64,000 nucleotides of DNA. Origin: Ochrobactrum sp. BTU1 (GTDB lineage: Bacteria; Pseudomonadota; Alphaproteobacteria; Rhizobiales; Rhizobiaceae). The notes beneath the pieces are model-generated. The model searched no databases. It was not told where the DNA came from and was given only the letters and a program-made list of their open reading frames with translations. Position numbers and translations under genes: made by a program. Of this stretch, positions 17,529 to 27,173 are shown in pieces (position 1 is the stretch's first letter; each line of letters begins with the position of its first letter). The DNA lies in NCBI GenBank assembly GCA_018798825.1, contig CP076355.1, positions 960,001 to 1,024,000 on the forward strand, in the 5' to 3' direction.

Positions 17529-18410
17529 TCAATCTCCCAGCGGCAAGCGTGGATCATCAATCTTGAGTGTGTTCAAACTGTGCTTGATGCGTCGCAGGCT
17601 CTCAAGCACTTTTGGTCCATGAATTTCAGCCGTGGCAGTCGCAATCATGTCAAGAATTGCCATAAGTGCGAACCGGGAAGATGTCGGCTTATAGAGATTT
17701 CCATCTTCATTGGGCTGAAACGGAATGACCGTGTTTGCCGCCTTTGCCAAATCAGATCCCGGCGCTGTGATAGCAATGGTTTCAGCACCATATTGTCGCG
17801 CGACCAGTATCGCCTCGACAACGGATCGGGCATAACCCGAGACTGAAAACGCGATGACCGTTGTTTCCCGCGTTGCAACAGCTGCATACATGCGCTGAAG
17901 TTGTCCATCCACCTGAGCCAGCACCGGAATGCCCAGCCGGAACAGGCGGTTCTGCAATTCCGTCGCCATCATCGATGAAATCCCGCCAGAACCTATGCAC
18001 AGCACAGACCCGGAGCTGATTATCCGCTCAGCGATCTTCATAACAACAGACATATCGAGATTGTCGCTTGCGCGATGTATTGCAGCGACCGCAGCATCGG
18101 CGACGGCAGAAGCAATACGGGCTTCACGGATATCACGGGCCGGCGCCTCAGCTGTCAGATATTGGCCACCAATTGCCAGCGCCTGTGCGAGAAAAAACTT
18201 GAAATCACGAACGCCGTCGCAACCCAACGCGCGACAGAAGCGTGTTACAGTTGGCTCGCTGACCCCAGCACGTGCGGCAATTTCCGAGATTGCTGCCTTG
18301 GATGCATAGTCAGGATCAGACAACACCAATGCAGCCAGTCGTCGGTCGGATTTTGACCCGTCCTGTGCTGCGGCATGAAGCCTTGTAATGATGTCTGCAA
18401 CCTTACTCAT
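17529..18410 (-). CDS. RpiR/MurR-family transcriptional regulator
   Basis: A 293-residue regulator. The N-terminal HTH_6 domain (about 1-77) includes AISEIAARAGVSEPTVTRFCRALGC. The C-terminal SIS domain (about 120-260), with VLCIGSGGISSMMATELQ and ETTVIAFSVSGYARSVVEA, normally senses a phosphosugar or related ligand. It lies between the UgpC-type ATPase and the PLP enzyme on the minus strand. It probably controls both operons, perhaps through the inverted repeat at 20316-20333. Confidence 0.93.
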   Translation of the reverse strand: MSKVADIITRLHAAAQDGSKSDRRLAALVLSDPDYASKAAISEIAARAGVSEPTVTRFCRALGCDGVRDFKFFLAQALAIGGQYLTAEAPARDIREARIASAVADAAVAAIHRASDNLDMSVVMKIAERIISSGSVLCIGSGGISSMMATELQNRLFRLGIPVLAQVDGQLQRMYAAVATRETTVIAFSVSGYARSVVEAILVARQYGAETIAITAPGSDLAKAANTVIPFQPNEDGNLYKPTSSRFALMAILDMIATATAEIHGPKVLESLRRIKHSLNTLKIDDPRLPLGD

Positions 18411-18417
18411 ATGGGAT

Positions 18418-19473
18418 TTATAGCGGCAAACCGCTTTCCTTATCGAAGAGATGAATATGTTCAGGCTTTGCCGTTACAAGGACTCGCTCTCCCGGTGCAA
18501 GGTGAATACGTTCGCGGAACACGGCTCTCACAGCCTCGCCCGCAATTTTTCCATAAACATGAGTTTCCGGCCCAGTGGGCTCGACTACTTCAATAGAGAG
18601 CGTCAACCCCTCAGCTTCCCTCGCAATGACGAAATTTTCAGGCCGCACACCCAATTCAACGCTGCGCCCAGCATTAGATTTTCCGGGTATGGCGATTTCT
18701 TCACCCTCGTTTGTGCGGAATTTTCCACCTTCGATCAGCTCACCCGGAATAAAGCTCATGGAAGGAGAACCGATAAAGCCTGCGACAAACTTGTTAGCGG
18801 GACGATCATAGAGATCGAGCGGCGCACCAATCTGCTGAATCTTGCCTTGATTCATCACAACGATACGGTCCGCCATTGTCATAGCTTCGATTTGATCGTG
18901 TGTGACATAGATGACCGTCGATTTCAGACGATGATGCAGCGCCTTAATCTCGGTACGCATCTGAACACGCAGCTGTGCATCGAGATTGGAAAGCGGCTCA
19001 TCGAAAAGGAAAACCGATGGCTCACGCACAATCGCACGTCCCATGGCGACCCGCTGACGCTGCCCGCCGGAAAGCTGGCGCGGATAACGATCAAGATAGG
19101 AATGCAGATTGAGGATCGACGCGGCCTTATCCACTTTGGCTGCGGTGGTTGAACCATCTTCGCCGCGAATACGCGGACCAAAGCCGATGTTTTCGCGTGC
19201 CGTCATATGCGGAAAGAGCGCATAGGACTGAAACACCATTGCGATGTTGCGCTTTTGCGGCGGCAGATCATTGGCGCGCTGGCCGCCAATAATCAGATCA
19301 CCACCCGAAATCGGCTCAAGCCCCGCGACCATGCGCAGAAGCGTGGATTTACCACAGCCAGACGGGCCGACGAGCACTAGAAACTCGCCATCCTCAATAT
19401 CGAGATCAACCCGATCAAGAACATTCATCTGTCCGAAAGATTTGGTAATGCCACGCAGGGAAACATTTTTCAT
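18418..19473 (-). CDS. Sugar-type ABC transporter ATP-binding protein (UgpC/MalK class)
   Basis: A 351-residue ATPase with Walker A GPSGCGKST, FQSYALFPHMT, signature LSGGQRQRVAMGRAI, Walker B FLFDEPLSNLD and a C-terminal TOBE/OB regulatory part (FIGSPSMSFIPGELI). It is the energy subunit for the binding protein and permeases encoded on the plus strand at 20429-23445, which lack an ATPase of their own. A GTG three bases upstream is an alternative start. The SDR stop lies directly before it. Confidence 0.93.
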   Translation of the reverse strand: MKNVSLRGITKSFGQMNVLDRVDLDIEDGEFLVLVGPSGCGKSTLLRMVAGLEPISGGDLIIGGQRANDLPPQKRNIAMVFQSYALFPHMTARENIGFGPRIRGEDGSTTAAKVDKAASILNLHSYLDRYPRQLSGGQRQRVAMGRAIVREPSVFLFDEPLSNLDAQLRVQMRTEIKALHHRLKSTVIYVTHDQIEAMTMADRIVVMNQGKIQQIGAPLDLYDRPANKFVAGFIGSPSMSFIPGELIEGGKFRTNEGEEIAIPGKSNAGRSVELGVRPENFVIAREAEGLTLSIEVVEPTGPETHVYGKIAGEAVRAVFRERIHLAPGERVLVTAKPEHIHLFDKESGLPL

Positions 19474-19476
19474 CAC

Positions 19477-20250
19477 TCAGTTCCCGTTAAGAATATCATC
19501 GATAAATGGACGACAGCCGGCCATAAGTCCGGCATCGACCGGCAATATTGTGCCGGTTATGCCCGACGCTTTGTCGGATGCGAGGAAGGCAACCGCTTCT
19601 GCCACCTCATTAACTTTGACAATTCGCCCAAGCGGATAAAGTCGCTTGAGCTTGTCAAAAACGGCGGGGTCTTTCGCTATGCGATGATCCCAGGCTGACG
19701 TATGAATTGAACCGGGGCAAACCACATTGGCCCGTAAGCCGTTCTGCCCGTATTCAACTGCCAGCGCCCGCGCAAAGGCGTTGATTCCTGCTTTTGCAGC
19801 TGCATAGGCGGGGTTGCCGAAATGTGAAAGCGCGTTGACGGACGAGATGAACACGAATGTGCCATGGCCCCGCGCCGCCATTTTCTTGGCGATTGCGGTG
19901 GAAATTGCACTGACACCGGTCAGGTTGAGATCGATTTCGCGGTTGATGGCGGCCTGATCAAGCTCCTCGAAGGATTCCGAGCGCGTCCAGCCAGCATTAT
20001 TGATGACGATATCCGGCACGCCATCGCTAGCCAGAATGTCATTTGCTGAATTTTCCAGCGCATTACGGTCCAGAAGATCAAATGCATGGCGACTGTCAAA
20101 ACCATCTGCCTGCATCACGTCAATGCTTGTATCGCAGCCAATGATTCTCGCCCCACGCGATGAAAATAGCTGTACGAGCGCTGTGCCGACGCCGCCGCCT
20201 GCGCCGGTAATCAATACGGATTTTCCGGCAAATTCGCCTGAATGCTCCAC
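19477..20250 (-). CDS. SDR-family oxidoreductase
   Basis: A 257-residue short-chain dehydrogenase. It has the NAD(P) motif TGAGGGVGTA, NNAGW, the catalytic serine in ISSVNAL and the YAAAK tyrosine-lysine pair, then PGSIHTSAW and a C-terminal GITGTILPVDAGLMAG. The start is GTG at 20250, preceded by GGGGA; a longer frame to 20328 would place extra residues over the promoter region. It heads the minus-strand operon. It could oxidise a hydroxy group of the imported compound before or after the PLP enzyme acts. Confidence 0.9.
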   Translation of the reverse strand: MEHSGEFAGKSVLITGAGGGVGTALVQLFSSRGARIIGCDTSIDVMQADGFDSRHAFDLLDRNALENSANDILASDGVPDIVINNAGWTRSESFEELDQAAINREIDLNLTGVSAISTAIAKKMAARGHGTFVFISSVNALSHFGNPAYAAAKAGINAFARALAVEYGQNGLRANVVCPGSIHTSAWDHRIAKDPAVFDKLKRLYPLGRIVKVNEVAEAVAFLASDKASGITGTILPVDAGLMAGCRPFIDDILNGN

Positions 20251-20315
20251 TCCATTCCCCTTTATACAGCACTTTTCGCGCCTGCTTATTCTGACTAGCC
20301 TAGAAGTGAAAATGT

Positions 20316-20333
20316 AAGTTTGCAACAAAACTT
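20316..20333. promoter_or_regulatory. Inverted repeat in the divergent promoter region, candidate RpiR operator
   Basis: AAGTTT-N6-AAACTT lies between the SDR gene (minus) and the binding-protein gene (plus). RpiR regulators often bind such short AT-rich inverted repeats. The link to the regulator at 17529-18410 is inference. Confidence 0.35.
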
Positions 20334-20428
20334 TTTACTTGAAAGCGCAAAATTTGCCGATAATGTAAGAAAATAACAAAAATTATGACGTCTTCACATG
20401 AAGCATGGGCAAACAAGGGAACGGGAAA

Positions 20429-21664
20429 ATGTCTATTAATAAATGGAAGGCCGGCCTTTTGGCTGGGTTGAGCATTCTGGCAATTGGTTCAGCCGCACAG
20501 GCTGGCGAAGTGCGTATGACGGTGGCGGAGTACAGCTCCAAGACTGGCCCATATTTTGAAGAAGTGAAGAAGGCTTTTGAAGCCGCAAATCCTGGCATCA
20601 CACTCAATTTCGAGGTTGTGCCATGGGATGTTCTTCTGCAGAAACTGACTACCGATATCTCGGCAGGCACCAATGCTGATCTTTCGATCATCGGCACCCG
20701 CTGGCTGATCGACTTCGTTCAGCAGGGCATCGCCGAGCCGCTTGACGGCTATATGGACGATTCATTCAAAGGGCGTTTCATCGAAACGTTCCTATCGCCT
20801 TCGGTATTGGAAGGCAAAACATATGGCCTTCCTATCGCAGCGTCCGCGCGTGCAATGTACTACAACAAGGATTTGCTTGAAAAAGCAGGGGTCGCCAATC
20901 CTCCGGCAAACTGGGACGAAGTCAAAGCTGCGGCTGAAAAAATCAAGGCGCTAGGCGGCGAAAATTACGGTTTCGGCCTTCAGGGCAAGGAAATCGAAAC
21001 CGACGTTTATTACTATTATGCGATGTGGTCGCAGGGTGCAGAAATCCTCAACAAGGATGGAACTTCAGGCCTGAGCACACCGGGCGCATTGGAAGCTGCA
21101 AAGCTTTACAAATCGATGATCGACGGGGGCCTCACCCAGCCAGGCGTTACCTCCTATGCGCGTGAAGATGTTCAGAACCTCTTCAAGCAGGGCAAGGTCG
21201 GCATGATGATCACTGCGCCGTTCCTGTCCAACCAGATCAAGGAAGAAGCGCCAAACCTGAAATACGGAGTGACGGCAATCCCTGCCGGCCCAACGGGCGC
21301 GCGCGGCACCTATGGCGTGACAGACTCTGTCATCTTGTTCCAGAACTCCAAGAATAAGGAAGAGGCTTGGAAAGTTCTCGACTTCCTGTTCCAGACCGAA
21401 TGGCGTGCTAAGTTCACGCAGGGCGAGGGCTTTCTTCCTGTAAATAAGGAGGAAGCGAAGATGGATTATTATGTCAATAATGCCGATCTCGCTGCTTTCA
21501 CGGCTCTGCTTCCAGATGCGCGCTTTGCACCGATCATTCCGGGCTGGGAAGAAATCGCCGACATCACATCAAATGCGATGCAGAGTATCTATTTGGGTCA
21601 AGGCGAACCGGAAGCCGTTCTGAAGGAAGCTGCCTCCAAGGCAGATGCAATCCTGAAGAAGTAA
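20429..21664 (+). CDS. Sugar-type ABC transporter substrate-binding protein (family 1)
   Basis: A 411-residue periplasmic protein with a signal peptide (KWKAGLLAGLSILAIGSAA, cleavage near AQA-GEV). The mature part is a family 1 (MalE/UgpB-like) protein: FEEVKKAFEAANPGI, LTTDISAGTNADLSIIGTRW, YGLPIAASARAMYYNKDLL, WDEVKAAAEKI. The ATG at 20429 is preceded by GGGAA; an upstream ATG at 20405 is less well placed. The context of PLP enzyme, RidA and M81 protein suggests the ligand may not be a plain sugar. Confidence 0.92.
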   Translation: MSINKWKAGLLAGLSILAIGSAAQAGEVRMTVAEYSSKTGPYFEEVKKAFEAANPGITLNFEVVPWDVLLQKLTTDISAGTNADLSIIGTRWLIDFVQQGIAEPLDGYMDDSFKGRFIETFLSPSVLEGKTYGLPIAASARAMYYNKDLLEKAGVANPPANWDEVKAAAEKIKALGGENYGFGLQGKEIETDVYYYYAMWSQGAEILNKDGTSGLSTPGALEAAKLYKSMIDGGLTQPGVTSYAREDVQNLFKQGKVGMMITAPFLSNQIKEEAPNLKYGVTAIPAGPTGARGTYGVTDSVILFQNSKNKEEAWKVLDFLFQTEWRAKFTQGEGFLPVNKEEAKMDYYVNNADLAAFTALLPDARFAPIIPGWEEIADITSNAMQSIYLGQGEPEAVLKEAASKADAILKK

Positions 21665-21751
21665 TCCCATCAACCCGGCAACAGGTCAGCTTAAAACAGT
21701 TTGCGCTGTTTTGTTGCCGGGTTCCTTTTTCTTCCGTGGAATTTTTGGCCG

Positions 21752-22621
21752 ATGCAAAATCGCACCCTGCCCTATTTTCTGATCCTGCCAAGCCTGCTGC
21801 TGGCTGCGGTAGTGATCTTCTGGCCGGTTGTGCATCTCTTTGAGATCGCCACCCATGATGTGAACCGTTTTGGCCAATTGCGCGATTTCAACGATGGTGC
21901 AAACTTTACCGCCCTGTTCGCATCACCCGATTTTCTCAATGCATTGTGGCGGACTGCCGTCTGGACCGTGGCTGTGGTCGGTGGCGCACTTGTTGTGTCC
22001 GTACCGGTTGCGATCATCCTCAATATGGATTTTTACGGTCGTTCCGTTGCGCGCGTTATCGTCATGTTGCCGTGGGCGGTTTCGCTCACGATGACAGCAA
22101 TCGTCTGGCGCTGGGCGCTGAACGGCGAAAGCGGAATGCTCAATTCGGCTTTGCGCAATCTGGGACTGATCGACAGTAACATCCAGTGGCTTGCCAGTGC
22201 TGCAACCGCATTTCCGATGCAAATTCTCGTCGGCATTCTGGTAACTGTGCCGTTTACAACCACGATCTTCCTTGGCGGCCTGTCGTCTATCCCGGAAGAC
22301 CTTTACGAAGCTTCGTCGCTTGAAGGTGCAAGCCTCTGGCAACAGTTTCGTGAAATCACGCTGCCACTGCTCAAGCCATTCGTGAATATCGCAATCGTGC
22401 TCAACACGATCTATGTGTTCAACTCCTTCCCGATCATCTGGGTGATGACACAGGGCGGACCGGCGAACTCCACCGATATTCTCGTAACTCACCTCTATAA
22501 GCTGGCTTTCCGGCTCGGAAAACTCGGTGAAGCCTCGGCGGTATCGCTGATCATGCTCGCCATCCTGCTTGTTTTCACGGCCATATACATCCGGCTATCC
22601 ATGCGGAGCGAACGGGCATGA
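21752..22621 (+). CDS. Sugar-type ABC transporter permease (MalF-like)
   Basis: A 289-residue inner-membrane permease. The N-terminal [20 protein letters not shown] is typical of MalF/UgpA-class proteins. The coupling loop reads [26 protein letters not shown]. The ATG at 21752 gives the usual N-terminus; a longer frame from 21701 adds residues across the intergenic hairpin. It overlaps the next gene by four bases (ATGA). Confidence 0.92.
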   Translation: MQNRTLPYFLILPSLLLAAVVIFWPVVHLFEIATHDVNRFGQLRDFNDGANFTALFASPDFLNALWRTAVWTVAVVGGALVVSVPVAIILNMDFYGRSVARVIVMLPWAVSLTMTAIVWRWALNGESGMLNSALRNLGLIDSNIQWLASAATAFPMQILVGILVTVPFTTTIFLGGLSSIPEDLYEASSLEGASLWQQFREITLPLLKPFVNIAIVLNTIYVFNSFPIIWVMTQGGPANSTDILVTHLYKLAFRLGKLGEASAVSLIMLAILLVFTAIYIRLSMRSERA

Positions 22622-23445
22622 CCGCATCAAAAGTAAAACGTACATTCATCGCATGGATCATCCTCGCGCCATTGATCGTGCTGACGCTGTTTCCATTTGC
22701 CGTCATGTTCCTGACAGCAGTAAAACCGCCGCAAGAGGTTCTGTCTCCAACGTGGTGGCCGAGTGAATTCCGCTGGGCAAACTTCTCCGAAATGTGGGTG
22801 CGAACCGGCTTCGGTACAGCTCTTCTCAACTCTTTCTACGTTTCGGTCATCGCTTCCATCGGTGCAATTATTGTGTCGATCCCAGCAGCTTATGCCATGT
22901 CGCGCTTCCATTTTGCAGGCCATGGCGCGTTCCGCCAGTTCCTGCTTGTTTCGCAGATGATCTCGCCAATCGTGCTGGTGCTCGGACTTTTCCGGTTGCT
23001 TGCAGCTTATGGATTGATTGAAAGCGTTACAGCCGTAGGCGCAATCTATATGGCCTTCAATATCGCCTTCACAGTCTGGATGCTGCAGAGCTATTTCGAC
23101 ACGATTCCGAAAGATCTCGAAGAAGCCTCATGGATGGAAGGCGCTGGCCGTTTCAAGACACTGGTGAAAGTGTTCTTGCCGCTCTGTCTGCCTGCTATCG
23201 CCGTTACAGCGATTTTCACATTCATCAATGCATGGAACGAGTTCGTCGTCGCACTCACCATGCTGCGCAGTCAGGGAAGTTACACCCTTCCTATCCAGGT
23301 CTTCTCGCTGGTTGCAGGCCGCTACACGGTTGAATGGCACTATGTCATGGCCGCTACTCTCGTAGCCACCTTGCCGGTCGCAATCCTCTTCATATGGCTG
23401 CAGCGCTACCTGATCAAAGGTCTGGCACTCGGGGCTGTAAAGTAA
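22618..23445 (+). CDS. Sugar-type ABC transporter permease (MalG-like)
   Basis: A 275-residue inner-membrane permease of the MalG/UgpE class. It has an N-terminal helix with [17 protein letters not shown], then [19 protein letters not shown] and the coupling loop [22 protein letters not shown]. Its start overlaps the preceding permease stop. It works with the permease at 21752, the binding protein at 20429 and the UgpC-type ATPase on the opposite strand. Confidence 0.92.
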   Translation: MTASKVKRTFIAWIILAPLIVLTLFPFAVMFLTAVKPPQEVLSPTWWPSEFRWANFSEMWVRTGFGTALLNSFYVSVIASIGAIIVSIPAAYAMSRFHFAGHGAFRQFLLVSQMISPIVLVLGLFRLLAAYGLIESVTAVGAIYMAFNIAFTVWMLQSYFDTIPKDLEEASWMEGAGRFKTLVKVFLPLCLPAIAVTAIFTFINAWNEFVVALTMLRSQGSYTLPIQVFSLVAGRYTVEWHYVMAATLVATLPVAILFIWLQRYLIKGLALGAVK

Positions 23446-23456
23446 ACGGAGTCATC

Positions 23457-23828
23457 ATGTCAAAGAAACAAGCTTTCGGTGCGTCCCACGTACCGCTCTC
23501 CCCTGCTGTGCGCGCTGGCGACACAGTTTATATCTCCGGCCAGGTGCCAATGGGAGCTGACGGCAAGATCGTAGAAGGCAATATCGAGGCCCAAACCAAG
23601 CAGGTTCTTGAAAACATCAAGGCAGCTCTGGCCCTCGCCGGAGCAAACATGGAAGATGTCGTCAAAACGACAATCTGGCTTGAAGATGCACGCGATTTTG
23701 GACGTATGAATGCGGTTTACGCGACTTACTTCCCGAAAGATCCACCGGCGCGCACCACGGTCGAATCCCGTTTGATGATCGATATCAAGATCGAGATTGA
23801 AGCCATCGCCTACGCACCGCAAAAATAG
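23457..23828 (+). CDS. RidA-family enamine/imine deaminase (canonical)
   Basis: A 123-residue Rid protein. It has VYISGQVPMGADGKIVEGN, NIKAALALAGANMEDVVKTTIWL and, importantly, PPARTTVESRL, which keeps the arginine that binds the substrate carboxylate. RidA proteins hydrolyse 2-aminoacrylate and similar enamines released by PLP dehydratases. The ATG at 23457 follows the permease by 11 bases. A DSD1-like PLP enzyme sits in the facing operon, so this RidA probably disarms its product. That pathway role is inference. Confidence 0.94.
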   Translation: MSKKQAFGASHVPLSPAVRAGDTVYISGQVPMGADGKIVEGNIEAQTKQVLENIKAALALAGANMEDVVKTTIWLEDARDFGRMNAVYATYFPKDPPARTTVESRLMIDIKIEIEAIAYAPQK

Positions 23829-23842
23829 CCCGGGCAAACCAT

Positions 23843-25312
23843 ATGCGCATTTTCACAGCGTCGCTTGCAACTGAGACCAATACATTTTCGCCTGTCCCAA
23901 CCGACCGAGCGTCGTTTGAAATGGCTTTTTATGCAGCACCCGGAAAACATCCTGACACACCGACCCTGTGTTCATCGCCTATCGTTGCTCTGCGTAAACG
24001 GGCTGCAATTGATGGCTTAACTGTCATTGAAGGCACGGCCACATGGGCTGAGCCTGGCGGTTTACTTCAAAAGCAAGCGTTCGAAGAACTGCGCGATGAA
24101 ATTCTGGATCAGCTCAATGCAGCGATGCCCGTGGATGCGGTGGTCCTTGGTCTTCATGGCGCGATGGTTGCCCAAGGTTATGATGACTGCGAAGGTGATC
24201 TGCTTGAACGCATCCGCGCAATCGTTGGACCGGATATTCTTGTTGCCAGCGAGTTTGACCCACATAGCCATCTGACGCAAAAGCGTGTTGAGAATCTCAA
24301 TATTTACGCCGCGTTCCTCGAATTTCCGCACACAGATTTTTACGAACGTGGCGAGCACGTCGTGTCTCTCGCTCTGGACACCCTCAAGGGCAAGATCAAA
24401 CCGATCATCTCGACATTTGACTGCCGAATGATCGGCGTTTTTCCGACGAGCAAGGAACCGATGCGATCCTTTATTGATCGTATCAAAGACTTGCAGGGCA
24501 AGGACGGCATTCTATCCATCTCAGTTATTCACGGATTTATGGCAGCCGACGTCCCCGAAATGGGAACAAGGATTCTCGTCGTCAGCGACAATGATGCGGC
24601 CCAAGGGCAATCGTTAGCCGAAAAACTTGGCCGTGAGCTCATCGCCATGCGCGAGCAAACGCCGATGACCATGTATCACGTTGACGAAGGCATTGATCGC
24701 GCAATTGCCGCCCATGCAGCTCAGCCATCTAAGCCTGCTGTCATTGCCGATGTGTGGGATAATCCTGGCGGTGGTGTTGCGGGAGATGGCACTTATATTC
24801 TTCGACGCTTGATCGAACGTGGCATTCAAAACGCCGCCATTGCAACAATCTGGGATACGTTGGCGGTCACGTTCTGCCATGCTGCTGGCGAAGGTGCAGT
24901 CATCAATCTGCGCATTGGTGGCAAATCCGGCCCGCAGGCTGGCGAACCTATTGATGCGAGCGTCACGGTGATGAAAGTGTTGCAGGAAGGGTGGCAGAGT
25001 TTTGGCCTCAGTCGCGTCACCCTTGGACCTTCGGCAGTCGTCCGCATCGTTGGAACTGAGATCGACATCATTCTCAACACCAATCGCACGCAGACATTTG
25101 AGCCGGATATCTTTTCAAATTGCGGCATAGACCCGATGCAGAAAGACATTCTGGTTGTGAAATCGACCAATCATTTTCATGCAGGCTTCGCGCCTATTGC
25201 CGCAGAAATCATCTATGTGGATGCACCGAGTTCTTATCCGGTCAATCCGCGTGTGACAAACTACCAAAAAATGCTGCGGCCAATTTGGCCGCGAGTTGAC
25301 AACCCATGGTGA
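23843..25312 (+). CDS. M81-family metallopeptidase, MlrC-like
   Basis: A 489-residue soluble protein of the MlrC (microcystinase C) family, normal length. It starts MRIFTASLATETNTFSPVP. It shows LHGAMVAQGYDDCEGDLLERIR, then SEFDPHSHLT with Asp and His metal ligands, FPHTDFYERG and DVWDNPGGGVAGDGTYIL. MlrC relatives are zinc hydrolases; the founding member cleaves the linear microcystin peptide, but most homologues have no known substrate. It is the last gene of the plus-strand operon, 14 bases after RidA. It may cut an amide or peptide bond in the imported compound. Confidence 0.88.
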   Translation: MRIFTASLATETNTFSPVPTDRASFEMAFYAAPGKHPDTPTLCSSPIVALRKRAAIDGLTVIEGTATWAEPGGLLQKQAFEELRDEILDQLNAAMPVDAVVLGLHGAMVAQGYDDCEGDLLERIRAIVGPDILVASEFDPHSHLTQKRVENLNIYAAFLEFPHTDFYERGEHVVSLALDTLKGKIKPIISTFDCRMIGVFPTSKEPMRSFIDRIKDLQGKDGILSISVIHGFMAADVPEMGTRILVVSDNDAAQGQSLAEKLGRELIAMREQTPMTMYHVDEGIDRAIAAHAAQPSKPAVIADVWDNPGGGVAGDGTYILRRLIERGIQNAAIATIWDTLAVTFCHAAGEGAVINLRIGGKSGPQAGEPIDASVTVMKVLQEGWQSFGLSRVTLGPSAVVRIVGTEIDIILNTNRTQTFEPDIFSNCGIDPMQKDILVVKSTNHFHAGFAPIAAEIIYVDAPSSYPVNPRVTNYQKMLRPIWPRVDNPW

Positions 25313-25318
25313 AATGTA

Positions 25319-25345
25319 AAAGCGCGGGAAATTCCCGCGCTTTTA
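25319..25345. terminator. Bidirectional terminator between convergent operons
   Basis: GCGCGGGAA (25322-25330) and TTCCCGCGC (25332-25340) form a near-perfect hairpin flanked by AAAA and TTTT. It ends the MlrC operon on the plus strand and the TRAP operon on the minus strand. Confidence 0.9.
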
Positions 25346-25349
25346 TTTC

Positions 25350-26624
25350 TTAGTGTGCAAGATAGGTAGAAATGATCGGCACATAGGTAATTAGAGCCAG
25401 CAGAATAAACAGACCCAGATACATGCTGAATGCCTGACGAGTAAAATCGCCCACTCTGACTTTGGCAATGTTGCACACCATTAACATAACGGTGCCCACT
25501 GGCGGTGTCAGTGTGCCAATCGATAGATTTACGATGACGATAATGCCAAAATGGACCGGATCAATGCCGAGTGCTTTCACGGTTGGCATCAAGAGTGGCA
25601 CCAGAACAATCATCAGTGCCGTGCCTTCAATCAGTGCACCCAACAGCAGCAGGATCACGTTGACTGCAAGCAGGAACGCATAAGGATTGCTGGTGAACGA
25701 CGAAATCAGCTGCATCAGCGACTGGCCTGCCTGTTCCAGCGAAAACACCCAAGCGAGCGCAGACGACGCCATGATCACAAGCATGACTGAGGCTGTGGAT
25801 TTGGCGGTTTCGATAAGCGAGTCAACTACGTGTGAAACACGCATTTCTCGATAGATCACAAAGCCGATAATCAGAACAAGCGTCACCGCTACCGCACCAG
25901 CTTCCGTCGGCGTGAAGATGTTCATGCGGATACCACCGATAATAGCGAACAGTAGGAACACCGCTGGCCATGCCGATGCAAGCGTCGAAGCGACTTCCGA
26001 ACGGGTCATACGCGTTTCACGGCTTGGCTTATAGCCACGCTTTACTGACGTGATGTAGGCCGCGATCATCAGAATAACGGCACCGAGAAGGCCCGGAATA
26101 ACACCAGCCATAAACATCTTGCCTATGGATACGTCAGCAATCAGACCGTAGATGATGAGTGCAATACCCGGAGGGATAATCGGAGTGATCAGCGAGCCAG
26201 CTGCCGTGACGGCACAGGAAAATGCCTTATCATAGCCACGTTTGACCATTTCCGGCACCATCATGCGTGTCAACATGGCGCTATCAGCTAAATTGGAAGC
26301 GCTCACACCGCCCATAAGAGTCGAAACCATAATGTTGGTCAGCGCCATACCACCACGCATTCGACCAACCAGAATATCGGCAACCTTAATCAAACGTTCA
26401 GCAATACCCGTATGTGACATCACAGTGCCAAGCATGATGAAGAACGGGATCGCCAAAAGCGAAGTGTTCTGTGCCGGACTGATGAAACGCTGAACAGCGA
26501 TTGCAATCGGCATCTGGTTGAAGAAGATGAAATATGTAAATACAGCAATCAGAATGGCCACATAAAGGCGCATATTGAGCGCGATCAGCGCCAGCATGAT
26601 AAGGACGATGGTGGTCAGGTTCAT
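25350..26624 (-). CDS. dctM: TRAP transporter large permease (DctM)
   Basis: A 424-residue inner-membrane protein with about twelve predicted helices. The DctM landmarks are visible: LIMLALIALNMRLYVAI near the N-terminus, PFFIMLGTVMSHTGIAERLIK, MGGVSASNLADSAMLTRMM, IIPPGIALIIYGL, and GTALMIVLVPLLMPTVKALG near the C-terminus. TRAP carriers use the sodium gradient to import organic acids. It overlaps DctQ by four bases. In this cassette it likely takes up a sugar acid. Confidence 0.94.
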   Translation of the reverse strand: MNLTTIVLIMLALIALNMRLYVAILIAVFTYFIFFNQMPIAIAVQRFISPAQNTSLLAIPFFIMLGTVMSHTGIAERLIKVADILVGRMRGGMALTNIMVSTLMGGVSASNLADSAMLTRMMVPEMVKRGYDKAFSCAVTAAGSLITPIIPPGIALIIYGLIADVSIGKMFMAGVIPGLLGAVILMIAAYITSVKRGYKPSRETRMTRSEVASTLASAWPAVFLLFAIIGGIRMNIFTPTEAGAVAVTLVLIIGFVIYREMRVSHVVDSLIETAKSTASVMLVIMASSALAWVFSLEQAGQSLMQLISSFTSNPYAFLLAVNVILLLLGALIEGTALMIVLVPLLMPTVKALGIDPVHFGIIVIVNLSIGTLTPPVGTVMLMVCNIAKVRVGDFTRQAFSMYLGLFILLALITYVPIISTYLAH

Positions 26625-27091
26625 GCCTTGCCTCCCGCAAAAGCGGCGCGCAAGGTTTTGAAAGCGCCAGCGAACATGTAAACGGCGATAATCACGAAGC
26701 CAACTGGTACAGCGATATCGATCCAGAAATAGGAAACACGGAGCACATCAGTCACTTTGAACTGTGCTGCAACCGACAGCTTGTAACCGGCATAAGAGAC
26801 ATAGAGCAGAAACAGGCCGGAGAAGATTCCGATGATCGCATTGACGACGTCTCGGACCTTGTCCGAGAACATGTCCACCAGCATCGGGATTGCGAGGTGC
26901 TGGTTGCTACGCTCAGCGGCGACGCTGCCGAGCATAACAATCCAAATCATTAAAAGACCGGCCATTTCTTCGGTCCATTGCAGCGGCTGATGCATCCAGT
27001 AACGCATGACGACAGCTGCATTGAACATCGCCAGCAGCACGAACAGCGGCGCTGCGGCCAGCCAATCAATCAGTTTTTCAAAATATTTCAT
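26621..27091 (-). CDS. dctQ: TRAP transporter small permease (DctQ)
   Basis: A 156-residue membrane protein with four predicted helices and the DctQ pattern: N-terminal MKYFEKLIDWLAA, RYWMHQPLQWTEEMAGLLMIW with the conserved W-TEE motif, and a C-terminal SYFWIDIAVPVGFVIIAVYM. The ATG at 27091 is preferred over the frame opening at 27133, which adds 14 unlikely residues. It partners DctM and DctP. Confidence 0.9.
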   Translation of the reverse strand: MKYFEKLIDWLAAAPLFVLLAMFNAAVVMRYWMHQPLQWTEEMAGLLMIWIVMLGSVAAERSNQHLAIPMLVDMFSDKVRDVVNAIIGIFSGLFLLYVSYAGYKLSVAAQFKVTDVLRVSYFWIDIAVPVGFVIIAVYMFAGAFKTLRAAFAGGKA

Positions 27092-27173
27092 CGGAATTGT
27101 TCCATGACGGAGCCATGCCGCAGCGAGGGTCACGACCCAATCTGCAGCATGGCAATTTCCGGATTGAAGGGGA

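Noticed and set aside
16929..17846. 305-residue plus-strand ORF
   Set aside because: Antisense to the PLP enzyme and the RpiR gene, both well supported.
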